Positions 1 through 8,108 of a stretch of DNA of 64,000 nt are shown in pieces. The DNA comes from Nocardia beijingensis NBRC 16342 (GTDB lineage: Bacteria > Actinomycetota > Actinomycetes > Mycobacteriales > Mycobacteriaceae): contig NZ_BDBC01000062.1 in assembly GCF_001612785.1 (NCBI RefSeq), forward strand, positions 1-64,000, given 5' to 3'. A model generated the notes under the pieces. That model ran no database searches, was not told the origin of the DNA, and was given only the letters and a program-made list of their open reading frames with translations. The position numbers and the translations under genes were made by a program. The first letter of the stretch is position 1. Every line of letters starts with the position of its first letter.

Positions 1-155
1 TCCACCGAAGGCACTGTCGACACATCCGCCAACCGATACAAATGCGCCTTCTCCGCCGCATCCAACGACAACGTCCGCGCCACCGCATTCAACACTTGAA
101 CACTGACATTTATCTGTCGGCCTTGTTCCAGCCAGGACAACCACGGAAAGAGGTA
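1..155 (-). pseudogene. Fragment of an XRE/MmyB-type DNA-binding regulator, running off the left edge
   Basis: Read on the minus strand from about 155 to 1, the frame gives the hallmark of MmyB-like regulators: a WLSWLEQGR stretch, then the VLNAVARTLSLD and KAHLYRLAD helices that follow the helix-turn-helix. An in-frame TGA lies at 158-156, immediately before the conserved part, and the first HTH helices cannot be found in any frame further upstream. The gene therefore looks 5'-truncated, and its C-terminal half lies outside the window. The family call rests on motif recognition. Whether the remainder is intact cannot be seen. Confidence 0.55.
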
Positions 156-546
156 TCAATGAGTTGAGCGGCCGAGACCAACTCGAGCCGATCGAATGTG
201 CAGGTCAGAGCCGATCTCGCTCGATGTCACCCACTCCATCGGGCGTATAGCCCCCTTGGCAGCCCTCCTGACCAAGGCGGAGCATATGCGGACACGGACG
301 GTGGCGCTGCACGGGCGCGGCGAGCAATCCGCGTGAAATTCACATTGCTCACAGCCAACCACCGACCCACTCACAGGCGTCCACGCGATTTTCGACAAGG
401 GCTAGCTTCTTACCGACCGACGTGATTCCCTCCAATCGAGAGCCCGTGGCGGCGCTCCACATCGCAGGCTGTTACTCCCTTCGGCCATCTCCGCCCTCAC
501 CCTGGGCGATGTAGCCGCTGCCTCCTGCCGCCGCCCCGGCTGTGTT
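156..546. other. Non-coding stretch, nothing recognised
   Basis: Short open frames occur on both strands, but none resembles a known family or has a convincing ribosome-binding site. No repeat or strong hairpin was noticed. It separates the broken MmyB fragment from the DUF35 gene, and may be eroded DNA. Confidence 0.4.
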
Positions 547-876
547 TCACTGATCGGCGCTGACCGCGAAGACCGGAAACCTGTCGTGCCAGGGACGCGG
601 CTGGAACTGCACGCGTACCGGTCGGCGCGGAAGCGAGGGGACTACCCCTTCGATGGATGTGTAGACCCATGGACCTTCATCGAGTTCGACGATGGCGATC
701 GTCAGCGGGACCAGCCCACCCCGCCTATCCGTCGGAGCGCGATCTATCGCGCGCCAAGACACGATCGAACCCACGCCCGACGACGGCATCCACTCGAGAT
801 CATCGGATCCGCAGGCTGAACATCCAGCGGTCATCGGCGCGAGCAGCATGTCACAGTCCGCGCAACGGCAAATCAT
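547..876 (-). CDS. DUF35 OB-fold / zinc-ribbon protein
   Basis: A 109-residue protein. It begins with a rubredoxin-like zinc ribbon (two CxxC pairs, CRCADC near residue 3 and CSACG near residue 20), followed by the OB-fold strands typical of DUF35 acyl-CoA-associated proteins (VGSIVSW, PLTIAIVEL, VRVQFQPR). The start was placed at the ATG directly before the ribbon; an upstream in-frame ATG would add 25 unrelated residues. DUF35 proteins normally pair with a thiolase-fold enzyme, binding CoA esters or channelling them, and are usually encoded beside it. No thiolase is adjacent here, so this copy is orphaned or its partner lies elsewhere. A second copy with its partner is at 27.3 kb. Confidence 0.75.
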   Translation of the reverse strand: MICRCADCDMLLAPMTAGCSACGSDDLEWMPSSGVGSIVSWRAIDRAPTDRRGGLVPLTIAIVELDEGPWVYTSIEGVVPSLPRRPVRVQFQPRPWHDRFPVFAVSADQ

Positions 877-1334
877 CAACGTGTCACCTACACAATGCGC
901 ATCGCGGGCGCTGATGCCGTTCGATGTGTGCCTCGGATTGTGCGCGTGCATAACAGGCCTCCGCGGGATGGTGCCGGCTGGTTCCGCTCCAGCGTCTCCG
1001 GATCAGGGCATTGCGGCGACGGTCGATCGACCGGGGGCATACCTATTTCCGACCCGCGCCGCGAGCTGTCGGGCCGCGATGCGGTGTCCGACGGCGCCGG
1101 CGATCCATCTCCTCCACCTGCGCCGTGCGGTGCACGGCGGCTCCCATATATAATACATAATGCTTCAGGTGCGATACCGAAGAGTCGACTGGGGCTCGCG
1201 TCGTGTGCGATCGCCGGGTAGCTCGCTCCCAAGACTCGGCCTGCCATGCGACGTGCGCTTCCGGCGTTCGACGATCCCTCCCGCGCCGAGCACGTTGCCC
1301 ACCTGGCGAAATAGTGTTCCCTGAAAGGAATTCG
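877..1334. other. Intergenic region between divergent genes, carrying an AT-rich element
   Basis: No gene is supported here; the long open frames are shadows caused by GC-rich composition. The notable content is the AT-rich block at 1145-1169, listed separately, and a GAAAGGA ribosome-binding site just before the thioesterase start at 1335. Confidence 0.5.
1145..1169. promoter_or_regulatory. AT-rich element 1 (probable promoter or operator)
   Basis: About 20 bp of almost pure A/T, including ATAATACATAATGCTT, in a very GC-rich setting. Read on the minus strand it matches the element at 11.85 kb over roughly 17 bp (CAYTATGTWTTATATAT), and its CATAATGCTT half is repeated exactly at 6985-6994. 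It lies about 165 bp upstream of the thioesterase and could serve either divergent gene. Confidence 0.45.
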
Positions 1335-2156
1335 ATGCGACGCTCCGCGTTCTTCGACACCGACTCCGACGACCGGATCCTGTCCCCTCTGCCCACGGCC
1401 GGCAGTGGCTGGAACGGCGGTCAGATGCGGGGGGTGGCGGTCAGCGCCGTACTTGCTCGCGGGGTCGAGCGCCGCCTGGCCGACCTCGGTCCAGACCGGC
1501 TTCGGCCCGCCCGCTGGACTGTGGACCTCTTCCACCCCGTCGCCATGCGCCCCTGTTCGGTCGAGACCGAGATCGTGCGGGCGGGCAAGCGGCTGCGTCT
1601 GGTGGACGCGCGCCTCCTCCAGGATGGGCAGCCCGTAGCCGCGGCCAGGGCGCTGTTCCTCGCAGCGGGCTCGGATCCAGCCGGTGACTGCTGGTCGGCG
1701 GGCAAGGCACTCCCGCCACCGCCTGCCTCATGGCGACGGAGCGAAGACCGTGCCCGCGTCTATTACAGCGACGACGCCGGCTGGGATGCCGATCCCGCCC
1801 AGCACCACAACAGGAGCCGGAACCGCTTGTGGCACGGGCCTATCGACATTGTCACCGGGGAGGAACCGTCACCGTTCCAGTTCGCCTGCGGCGTCGCCGA
1901 TGTCTCCAACCTCGTCGCCAACCTGGGTACGCATGGGCTCGAGTACATCAACGCCGACGTCACCGTGGCGTTCAGCCGCCTCCCCATCGGCGGCGAAATG
2001 GGAATCTCCGCGACGGATCGACAGGAGTACGACGGCATCTCGGTGGGCACCGCCGTGCTCTACGACCGGCTCGGCGCCTTCGGCTCGTCGACCGTCACGG
2101 CCATCACCGCGCCCGCCCCCGCCGACCTGCGGGTGGCGAGCACCGCGAGCCCCTAG
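1335..2156 (+). CDS. Acyl-CoA thioesterase family protein (TesB-like double hotdog)
   Basis: A 273-residue cytoplasmic protein. An N-terminal hotdog half (about residues 20-125) has the GxxMRGVAVSAVLARGVER and WTVDLFHPV features of the actinobacterial thioesterase family. A C-terminal half (about 150-270) has the LEYINADVTVAFSRLP strand expected of the second hotdog domain. Such enzymes hydrolyse acyl-CoA to free acid and CoA. The start follows GAAAGGA by a good spacing; a longer open frame upstream adds 44 low-complexity residues and was rejected. It precedes pknK by about 100 bp on the same strand. The substrate cannot be told from sequence. Confidence 0.7.
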   Translation: MRRSAFFDTDSDDRILSPLPTAGSGWNGGQMRGVAVSAVLARGVERRLADLGPDRLRPARWTVDLFHPVAMRPCSVETEIVRAGKRLRLVDARLLQDGQPVAAARALFLAAGSDPAGDCWSAGKALPPPPASWRRSEDRARVYYSDDAGWDADPAQHHNRSRNRLWHGPIDIVTGEEPSPFQFACGVADVSNLVANLGTHGLEYINADVTVAFSRLPIGGEMGISATDRQEYDGISVGTAVLYDRLGAFGSSTVTAITAPAPADLRVASTASP

Positions 2157-2254
2157 GGCAGGCCACTGCTGCTGCTCGAGGCACGGAGTTATCCTCGGGA
2201 AGGACGACCCCACCGCCGGATCGTCCGCGAGTTCGTCCCGAATCGAGGCCGACG

Positions 2255-5200
2255 ATGGGCGATATCCCGCCGACCCAGCGCAGCCCCTCCTCGGGCATCG
2301 TCGCGGAGTTGAGCGCCGAAGGCTTCGACGATGCCGAGGAGATCGGCCGCGGGGGCTTCGGCGTGGTGTATCGCTGCACGCAACCCGACTTGGATCGGGT
2401 CGTCGCGGTGAAGATCCTCACCGCGGAACTCGACCCGGACGGACTCCAGCGTTTCGTCCGCGAGCAGCAAGCCATGGGCCGCTTGTCCGGGCACCCCCAC
2501 ATCGTGGCGGTGTTCCAGGTCGGCACCACGCGCGGCGGACACCCCTACCTGGTGATGCCTTACCACGCACACGGCTCGCTCGAGCAGCGCATCCGGGACG
2601 ACGGACCGCTCGGGTGGGCTGCGGTCCTGCGGCTGGGAGTGAAGATCTCGGGCGCGCTGGAAACCGCGCATCGCGCCGGGATCCTCCATCGCGACGTGAA
2701 ACCGGGCAACATCTTGCTGACCGAATACGGGGAGCCGGAATTGACGGATTTCGGCATCGCGCGAATACCGGGAGGCTTCCGCACGACCAGCGGAATCATC
2801 ACTGCCTCGCCGGCGTTCACCGCGCCGGAGGTACTGCGCGGCTCGCCGCCGACGCCGGTCTCGGACGTGTACAGCCTGGGAGCCACTCTGTTCTGCTCCC
2901 TCACCGGGCACGTGGCCTACGAACGTCGTGTCGGCGAGCAGGTGATGGCGCAATTCTTCCGGGTCTCCGAGCAGCCCGTCCCGGATCTCGGGGAACGGGA
3001 CGTGCCGGAAGAGGTGCGTGCGGCCATCGAACACGCGATGGCCACGGAGCCTGCGGACCGGCCCGCGGGCGCGGCGAGCCTCGGCCAGGAACTGCGCCGG
3101 GTCCAGGAGCGTACCGGCGGTCCGGTCGATTCCTTGGTTCTGCCGCCCACACACCGGCCGTCGGTCGCGCCCGCTGAGGTGTCGTCCAGTCGACGGGAAA
3201 GAGACGCTGTCCCACCGACTCCCGCGACGAAGTACCGTCCGCCCGGCCTCCCTCGGACGCCTCTCCCCAGGAAATGGCTGCTGGATCAGCTTCGGTCGAA
3301 CGAACACACCCGGCTCACCTGGATCCACGCACCGAGCGGATTCGGCAAGACGACACTGGCCGCGCAGTGGCGCGACGAGCTGCTACGTAAGGGCGCGGCG
3401 GTAGCCTGGCTCACCGTCGACGAGGACGACAACAATGTCGACTGGTTCCTCGCACACGTGGTGGAAGCGCTCCGCTCGGCCTACCCGCGGCTCGCCGATG
3501 AACTCGCCGATGTTCTCGACGCGCATCCCGACCCCACCCGCGCGATGCTGACCGCGCTCGTCGACGCACTGCATACCCGGCAGGATCGGCTCACCCTGGT
3601 GCTCGACGACTGGCAACGGGTGAACGCCCCGGCATCGGTCGCCGCGGTCCGATTCCTTCTCGAACACGGCTGCCATGATCTGCCGATCATGGTGACGAGC
3701 ACGTCCAGGTCCGGATTGCCGTTGAGCAGACTGCGCATGCACGGCGATCTGGTGGAGATCGACGCGACGGCGTTGCGATTCGATAGCGACGAAGTGCGCG
3801 AGTTTCTCGCGGAAGCGGGTGGATTGCGGCTGAACCGGGCCGATATCGACACCCTCGCGCGCGTCACCGACGGCTGGATCGCCGCGCTTCAGCTCGCCGT
3901 ACTGTCGCTGCGCGCAGGCGAGGATCCCGCGCGTCTGCTCGAACGGCTCGCCGAGCACCCCGACATCGGCGAGTTCCTGGCCGAGAACGTGCTCGGCGCG
4001 CTCGACCCCGGCACCCTCGAATTCCTCATGCTCACCTCCCTCTGTGAGCGCGTCTGCGGCGACCTCGCCGCCACGCTCACCGGAAACGATCACGCCCAGG
4101 AACTGCTCGAGGACATCGAAGACCGAGGCATGTTCCTGCAGCGGGCCGACCCGGAGCGGCGATGGTTCCGCTATCACCAGCTGTTCGCCGGGTACTTGCG
4201 GCGACGGTTGGTCTCCGAGCGTCCGGACGAGATCCCCGCCCTGCGGCTTCGAGCGTCGACTTGGTTCGCAGAGCATCACCTGCTCAACGAGGCGGTCGAT
4301 CAGGCGCTCGCGGCCGGGGACGAGGACCGAGCCGCCGACCTCGTCGAGCAAGATGGCCAATACCTGCTGGAGCGATCGCGGATATCACTGCTGCAAGGCA
4401 TTCTCGCCAAGCTGCCCGTGCGGGCAAGCCGCACGCGACCCCGGCTCCAGCTGCTCGCGACCTGGGTGAACCTCGTCCTGCGCCGACCGGGGCCAACCGC
4501 GGCGGCCCTGGCCCGATTCGATGCCGCCCTCGACGAGGCGGCCCCGCCCGAGAGTGAACGCGCGCAGATGCGGACCGAGGCCGACGTCCTGACGAGCGTC
4601 GGCGAGATGTTCGCCGACCGGGTTGCCGACCTGGACCGGCTGATCGGCGACGCGCTGGCGCGGCCGGACGCCTTCTCGCCGTTCGTGGCGGGAGCGGCGG
4701 GCAATATCGCCACCTACGCCGCGATCCAGCGCTTCGATTTCGACGCCGCCCGCCGCTGGCAGCAGTGGGCCACCCCGTATCACGAGGCGACCGGTCCGTT
4801 TCCCAAAGTCTACGGCTGCTGCTTCGGCGGAATGGCAGCCAGGGAACAGCTCGACCTCCCGGCCGCCGAGGAGATGTTCCGAACAGCGCTCGACACCGCC
4901 CGCGCCACCATGGGGAACACTTCGCACGCGGCCCGTCTCGCAAGCGCCCTGCTCGGCGACTTACGTTACGAGACAGGTGATCTCGAGGAAGCCGCCGAGC
5001 TGCTCGAAGAGAGCAGGGGGCTGGCCACCGAAGGCGGAGGCGGTGTCGACTTCATGATGGCCACCTACGCGACGGGCGCGCGAGTCCGGGCGCTGCTGGG
5101 TGACCAAGACACCGCGCGGGGACTGTTGGACGAGGGCATGGCGCACGCCGAACGCCTGGCACTGCCGCGCCTGGCCGCACGGGTGCGCAATGAGCGGGTC

Positions 5201-5584
5201 CGACTGGGGTTCGAGCTCGAGCACGGCGAACCGGAGGCGATCCTGCGCCGACGCGCGCCCCAGCGCAGGGACGGGATAGCGACTTTCATCGATGAATGCG
5301 ACGAAGACTCCGCCATCCGGCTGCTGCTCGCCGACGCGAACGCCGAACGCCGTAGCGAGGCGGTCGAGCGAGCGCGCACCCTCACCTCCGGCATCGACGC
5401 GGTGAGCAGACCGCTCGCCGCACTGCGCGCCGGTTTCCTGCTCGGCGTAGCGCTGCGGCTCACCGGCCGGTCCGAGGAAGCGGAGCAGACGCTCGCACCG
5501 CTGGCACGGCATTCCGCCCGACTGGGCCTGTCCCGCCTACCCGTCGATTCGGCGGCCGGAACAGCGCCCCGGCCCACCGGCTGA
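2255..5584 (+). CDS. pknK: PknK-like Ser/Thr protein kinase fused to a MalT-type ATPase/TPR regulator
   Basis: A 1109-residue protein, essentially the length of mycobacterial PknK. The kinase domain (about 25-285) has the glycine loop GRGGFGVVY (31-39), the VAVK lysine (K53), the HRDVKPGN catalytic loop (D147), DFG (165-167) and APE (190-192), so it should be active. A proline-rich linker (about 295-340) leads to a P-loop ATPase with GFGKTT (363-368) and LVLDDWQ as Walker B. Helical TPR-like repeats resembling the MalT/LuxR sensor region follow. No LuxR helix-turn-helix is present at the C-terminus. PknK in mycobacteria phosphorylates regulators and links signals to growth. The ATG at 2255 follows GAGG, and a longer frame upstream is a shadow of the thioesterase. 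The partner may be the PucR regulator just downstream. Confidence 0.85.
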   Translation: MGDIPPTQRSPSSGIVAELSAEGFDDAEEIGRGGFGVVYRCTQPDLDRVVAVKILTAELDPDGLQRFVREQQAMGRLSGHPHIVAVFQVGTTRGGHPYLVMPYHAHGSLEQRIRDDGPLGWAAVLRLGVKISGALETAHRAGILHRDVKPGNILLTEYGEPELTDFGIARIPGGFRTTSGIITASPAFTAPEVLRGSPPTPVSDVYSLGATLFCSLTGHVAYERRVGEQVMAQFFRVSEQPVPDLGERDVPEEVRAAIEHAMATEPADRPAGAASLGQELRRVQERTGGPVDSLVLPPTHRPSVAPAEVSSSRRERDAVPPTPATKYRPPGLPRTPLPRKWLLDQLRSNEHTRLTWIHAPSGFGKTTLAAQWRDELLRKGAAVAWLTVDEDDNNVDWFLAHVVEALRSAYPRLADELADVLDAHPDPTRAMLTALVDALHTRQDRLTLVLDDWQRVNAPASVAAVRFLLEHGCHDLPIMVTSTSRSGLPLSRLRMHGDLVEIDATALRFDSDEVREFLAEAGGLRLNRADIDTLARVTDGWIAALQLAVLSLRAGEDPARLLERLAEHPDIGEFLAENVLGALDPGTLEFLMLTSLCERVCGDLAATLTGNDHAQELLEDIEDRGMFLQRADPERRWFRYHQLFAGYLRRRLVSERPDEIPALRLRASTWFAEHHLLNEAVDQALAAGDEDRAADLVEQDGQYLLERSRISLLQGILAKLPVRASRTRPRLQLLATWVNLVLRRPGPTAAALARFDAALDEAAPPESERAQMRTEADVLTSVGEMFADRVADLDRLIGDALARPDAFSPFVAGAAGNIATYAAIQRFDFDAARRWQQWATPYHEATGPFPKVYGCCFGGMAAREQLDLPAAEEMFRTALDTARATMGNTSHAARLASALLGDLRYETGDLEEAAELLEESRGLATEGGGGVDFMMATYATGARVRALLGDQDTARGLLDEGMAHAERLALPRLAARVRNERVRLGFELEHGEPEAILRRRAPQRRDGIATFIDECDEDSAIRLLLADANAERRSEAVERARTLTSGIDAVSRPLAALRAGFLLGVALRLTGRSEEAEQTLAPLARHSARLGLSRLPVDSAAGTAPRPTG

Positions 5585-5671
5585 ACAGGGCGCCGACGGT
5601 CGTAGTGGCCGGCTGTCGCCTCCGCGAGCCGCCACGACCGAGTTCAGAGGGGCGGATGTCGACGCACACCG

Positions 5672-5691
5672 TGTCCAAGTTCTTGCACACT
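5672..5691. promoter_or_regulatory. TGTCCA-type inverted repeat, site a
   Basis: GTGTCCAAGTTCTTGCACAC is a 20-bp palindrome with one mismatched pair, in the 181-bp gap between pknK and the PucR-type gene and 75 bp before the latter's start. It shares the GTGTCCAA half-site and 20-bp architecture with six other sites in this window, which suggests binding of a dimeric regulator. Confidence 0.6.
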
Positions 5692-5765
5692 CCCCCCTCG
5701 GGACTCCCTTTAGTGTCGAGAGCACTCGTTATTCGGCGAAGCGCCACGAGGACAGGGAGCGAGAG

Positions 5766-6989
5766 TTGCCGAAGGGCTATCCGGCACAGGCCGGTCTCAC
5801 CATCGATTATCCGGTGCCCGCGGTGGAGGACACCGCGCATGCCAGCGGATACTTGCTGGCCGCCGTGCGGGATTGTCTCGAAGTATCGATCTGCCTGCTC
5901 GACGGGCCCGCACAGCCCGAGCAGCTCCGCAGGCTCGAAGAGGAGGCTGCGCGGTGGGCATGCGCGGACATCCCGATCGTCACCATCCTGCGCGTCGTCC
6001 ACGATGGCGTCCGGCTCGGCATCGAACTGGCCGGCGGCCGGGCGTCGACCGAGGCCGGCCACCTCGGCGCCGTTGATACGGACCGGGTGCTGGAATTGCT
6101 CGGCACCGTCACCGCCGCCGTCGCCCGCGGCTACACACGGCAGCTGCACACCGCGGCCCATCAGCACCACACCGCCACGCGCGCCCTTGCCTCCGCACTG
6201 CTCGAGGGACAGCCGACCTCGACATTGGCGCGCCACAACGGCATCGAGATCGTCGACGAGTACTGGATCCTGGCCGTCGCCGTCCCCCGGCCCGCCAGCG
6301 CCGCAGCCCAGTCACGTGTCCGCACCGAACGTCCGCTCCGGCGCATCCGAGCCGAACTCGCCCACCGTTCCCAGGGCGCCGCGCTGTCGATCCTCTCGCC
6401 CACCGGCGGCACCATCCTGCTGCCCACCGCACTCGCCGACGACAGCACACTGGACGAGTGGATCGCCGCCATCGCCCGCATCGCCGAAGTTCCGGTCACC
6501 GCGACGCTCATCCGCGCGGCGACGCCGGATATTCCCTCCTGCGCCGCCCAAGCCCATGAACTGCTCGACTTGGTCCACCGGCTCGGATTGCGAGACGGGC
6601 TGCACCGCTTCGCCGATCTGGCACTGGAATACCAGCTCACGCGTCCTGGTCCTGGACTCGAATGGCTCAGCGCCCTGCTCGACCCCCTCGACGAGGAGCC
6701 CGAACTGCTCGAGACCCTGCGGTGTCACGTCGCCAACGGTATGAATCGAAGACGAACCGCCCAGATGCTGTACCTGCATCCGAACACCGTCGACAACCGG
6801 CTCAAACGAATAGCCCAGATCATCGGCTTGGACGCAACCCAGTCGTCCGGGCTGTGGTATCTGCGATCGGCTTTGATCGCCCGTAGGCACCGCGCTGCCG
6901 CTCCGAAGCGGGTCCGCCGCGAACCGCCCACCGGACCCGAGCTACCGCGACAACTCCGCGAAGTGGCCCTCCGCAAACATTATGCATAA
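5766..6989 (+). CDS. PucR/CdaR-family transcriptional regulator
   Basis: A 407-residue cytoplasmic protein. The last ~80 residues carry the PucR-type helix-turn-helix: a LETLRCHVANGMNRRRTAQM helix, then LHPNTVDNRLKRI and a GLDA turn. The rest resembles the GGDEF-like/CdaR sensing region found in regulators of catabolic genes. Translation is assigned to TTG at 5766, preceded by AGGGAGCGAGAG; no better ATG lies nearby. A TGTCCA palindrome lies upstream and could be its own operator, but that link is inference. The stop codon overlaps an AT-rich palindrome that precedes the next gene, so the coding end and a regulatory element share bases. Confidence 0.75.
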   Translation: MPKGYPAQAGLTIDYPVPAVEDTAHASGYLLAAVRDCLEVSICLLDGPAQPEQLRRLEEEAARWACADIPIVTILRVVHDGVRLGIELAGGRASTEAGHLGAVDTDRVLELLGTVTAAVARGYTRQLHTAAHQHHTATRALASALLEGQPTSTLARHNGIEIVDEYWILAVAVPRPASAAAQSRVRTERPLRRIRAELAHRSQGAALSILSPTGGTILLPTALADDSTLDEWIAAIARIAEVPVTATLIRAATPDIPSCAAQAHELLDLVHRLGLRDGLHRFADLALEYQLTRPGPGLEWLSALLDPLDEEPELLETLRCHVANGMNRRRTAQMLYLHPNTVDNRLKRIAQIIGLDATQSSGLWYLRSALIARRHRAAAPKRVRREPPTGPELPRQLREVALRKHYA

Positions 6990-6995
6990 TGCTTG
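6976..6995. promoter_or_regulatory. AT-rich palindrome, element 2
   Basis: CATTATGCATAATG is a perfect 14-bp palindrome (6978-6991) overlapping the end of the PucR-type gene, about 105 bp before the hydrolase at 7100. Its right half, CATAATGCTT, is repeated exactly in the element at 1145-1169. Probable operator or promoter of the hydrolase. Confidence 0.5.
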
Positions 6996-7099
6996 ATACG
7001 TAACCTTTCCAATTTTGTGCGCTGAATCCGCTTCAGATGCCCGTCGCCGGGTAAGTCTCCTGGGGAGACAGATCCGACTGACAAAGGAGGCGTACCGGC

Positions 7100-8062
7100 A
7101 TGACGGACACGACGGCCAAGGCGAAGGACGCACTGACCGATGTCGCCACGAAGGCCATAGGGGCCGTGGCGCCGAAGAAGATCATCGAACCGATGGTCGA
7201 ACTCTGGGCGCACGGCAAACGGACTCCCGTATATCGGCGTCCTGACGAGGTGGGGTTGGCATACGAGGACGTGTTCTTCCCCGCCATGGACGGCCTGACG
7301 TTGGAGGGCTGGTTCATCCCCGCCGACTCCGACCGGTTGATCATCCACAATCACTTCCTGCCGGGCAACCGCTATGGCTACGCGGGCCACCTCGACGGTT
7401 TACAGGACTTCGGCGGGTTCGAGGTGAGTTTCCTGCCCGAGTACAGGGCTTTGCACGATGCCGGTTACAACATCCTGTGCTACGACATCCGCAATCACGG
7501 CCTCAGCCCCGACGGCCACGGCCGCACCGTCGGTATCGGCCTGCTCGAATACCGTGATGTGATCGGCTCGATCCGCTACGCGAAGTCCCGGCCCGACACC
7601 GCGAACATGACCACCGGATTGCTGAGCGTGTGTCTGGGGGCGGATTCGACCTTCGTGGCGATCGACAAGCATCCCGGCGAATTCACCCACATCAAGGCGA
7701 TGATCGCGTTGCAACCCATCTCGGCTCGCGCGTTCGTCGAGCGCACGATCGTCGAAGGCGCAGGCATCGACAACGGCGTCGAGCTGTTCGACCAGGCGTT
7801 GCACGCCCGCACCGGCTTCCACGTCGACGAGCAATCGCCGATTCCACGGGCCGCGTCGGTGCGTATGCCGACGCTGGTGGCGCAGGTACGGGACGACACG
7901 TTGACTTATCCGTCCGATGTGCAGGCGATCTACGACAACATCGCCGCCCGCGAGAAGAAACTGCACTGGATCGAAGGGACCGACCAGCGCTTCCGCGGAT
8001 ACAACTATTTCGGCGAGCGCCCCGAAGTGATGCTGGATTGGTTCGACTCGCACATGAAGTAG
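7100..8062 (+). CDS. Alpha/beta-hydrolase with a cysteine at the nucleophile elbow
   Basis: A 320-residue protein with an alpha/beta-hydrolase core: an HNHFLPGN oxyanion-type segment (83-90), CYDIRNHG (127-134) and a nucleophile elbow S-V-C-L-G centred on C178. Dienelactone hydrolases also use cysteine at this position. Near the C-terminus, where the family normally has a catalytic His in a GxxH context, the sequence reads EGTDQRF, so a Gln stands there; whether another His substitutes is unknown. The start follows a near-perfect AAAGGAGG. An AT-rich palindrome lies upstream. The gene is convergent with a LuxR regulator. Substrate unknown. Confidence 0.65.
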   Translation: MTDTTAKAKDALTDVATKAIGAVAPKKIIEPMVELWAHGKRTPVYRRPDEVGLAYEDVFFPAMDGLTLEGWFIPADSDRLIIHNHFLPGNRYGYAGHLDGLQDFGGFEVSFLPEYRALHDAGYNILCYDIRNHGLSPDGHGRTVGIGLLEYRDVIGSIRYAKSRPDTANMTTGLLSVCLGADSTFVAIDKHPGEFTHIKAMIALQPISARAFVERTIVEGAGIDNGVELFDQALHARTGFHVDEQSPIPRAASVRMPTLVAQVRDDTLTYPSDVQAIYDNIAAREKKLHWIEGTDQRFRGYNYFGERPEVMLDWFDSHMK

Positions 8063-8108
8063 AAGCTCACCCCCGCAGCACCGGCCGGGTGGTGGCGAAC
8101 GCCTGCGA

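Noticed and set aside
5585..6744. Plus-strand open frame of 379 codons overlapping the PucR-type gene
   Set aside because: Its product is a Ser/Pro/Arg-rich translation of the same DNA in another frame, without any domain, while the 5766 frame gives a clear regulator.
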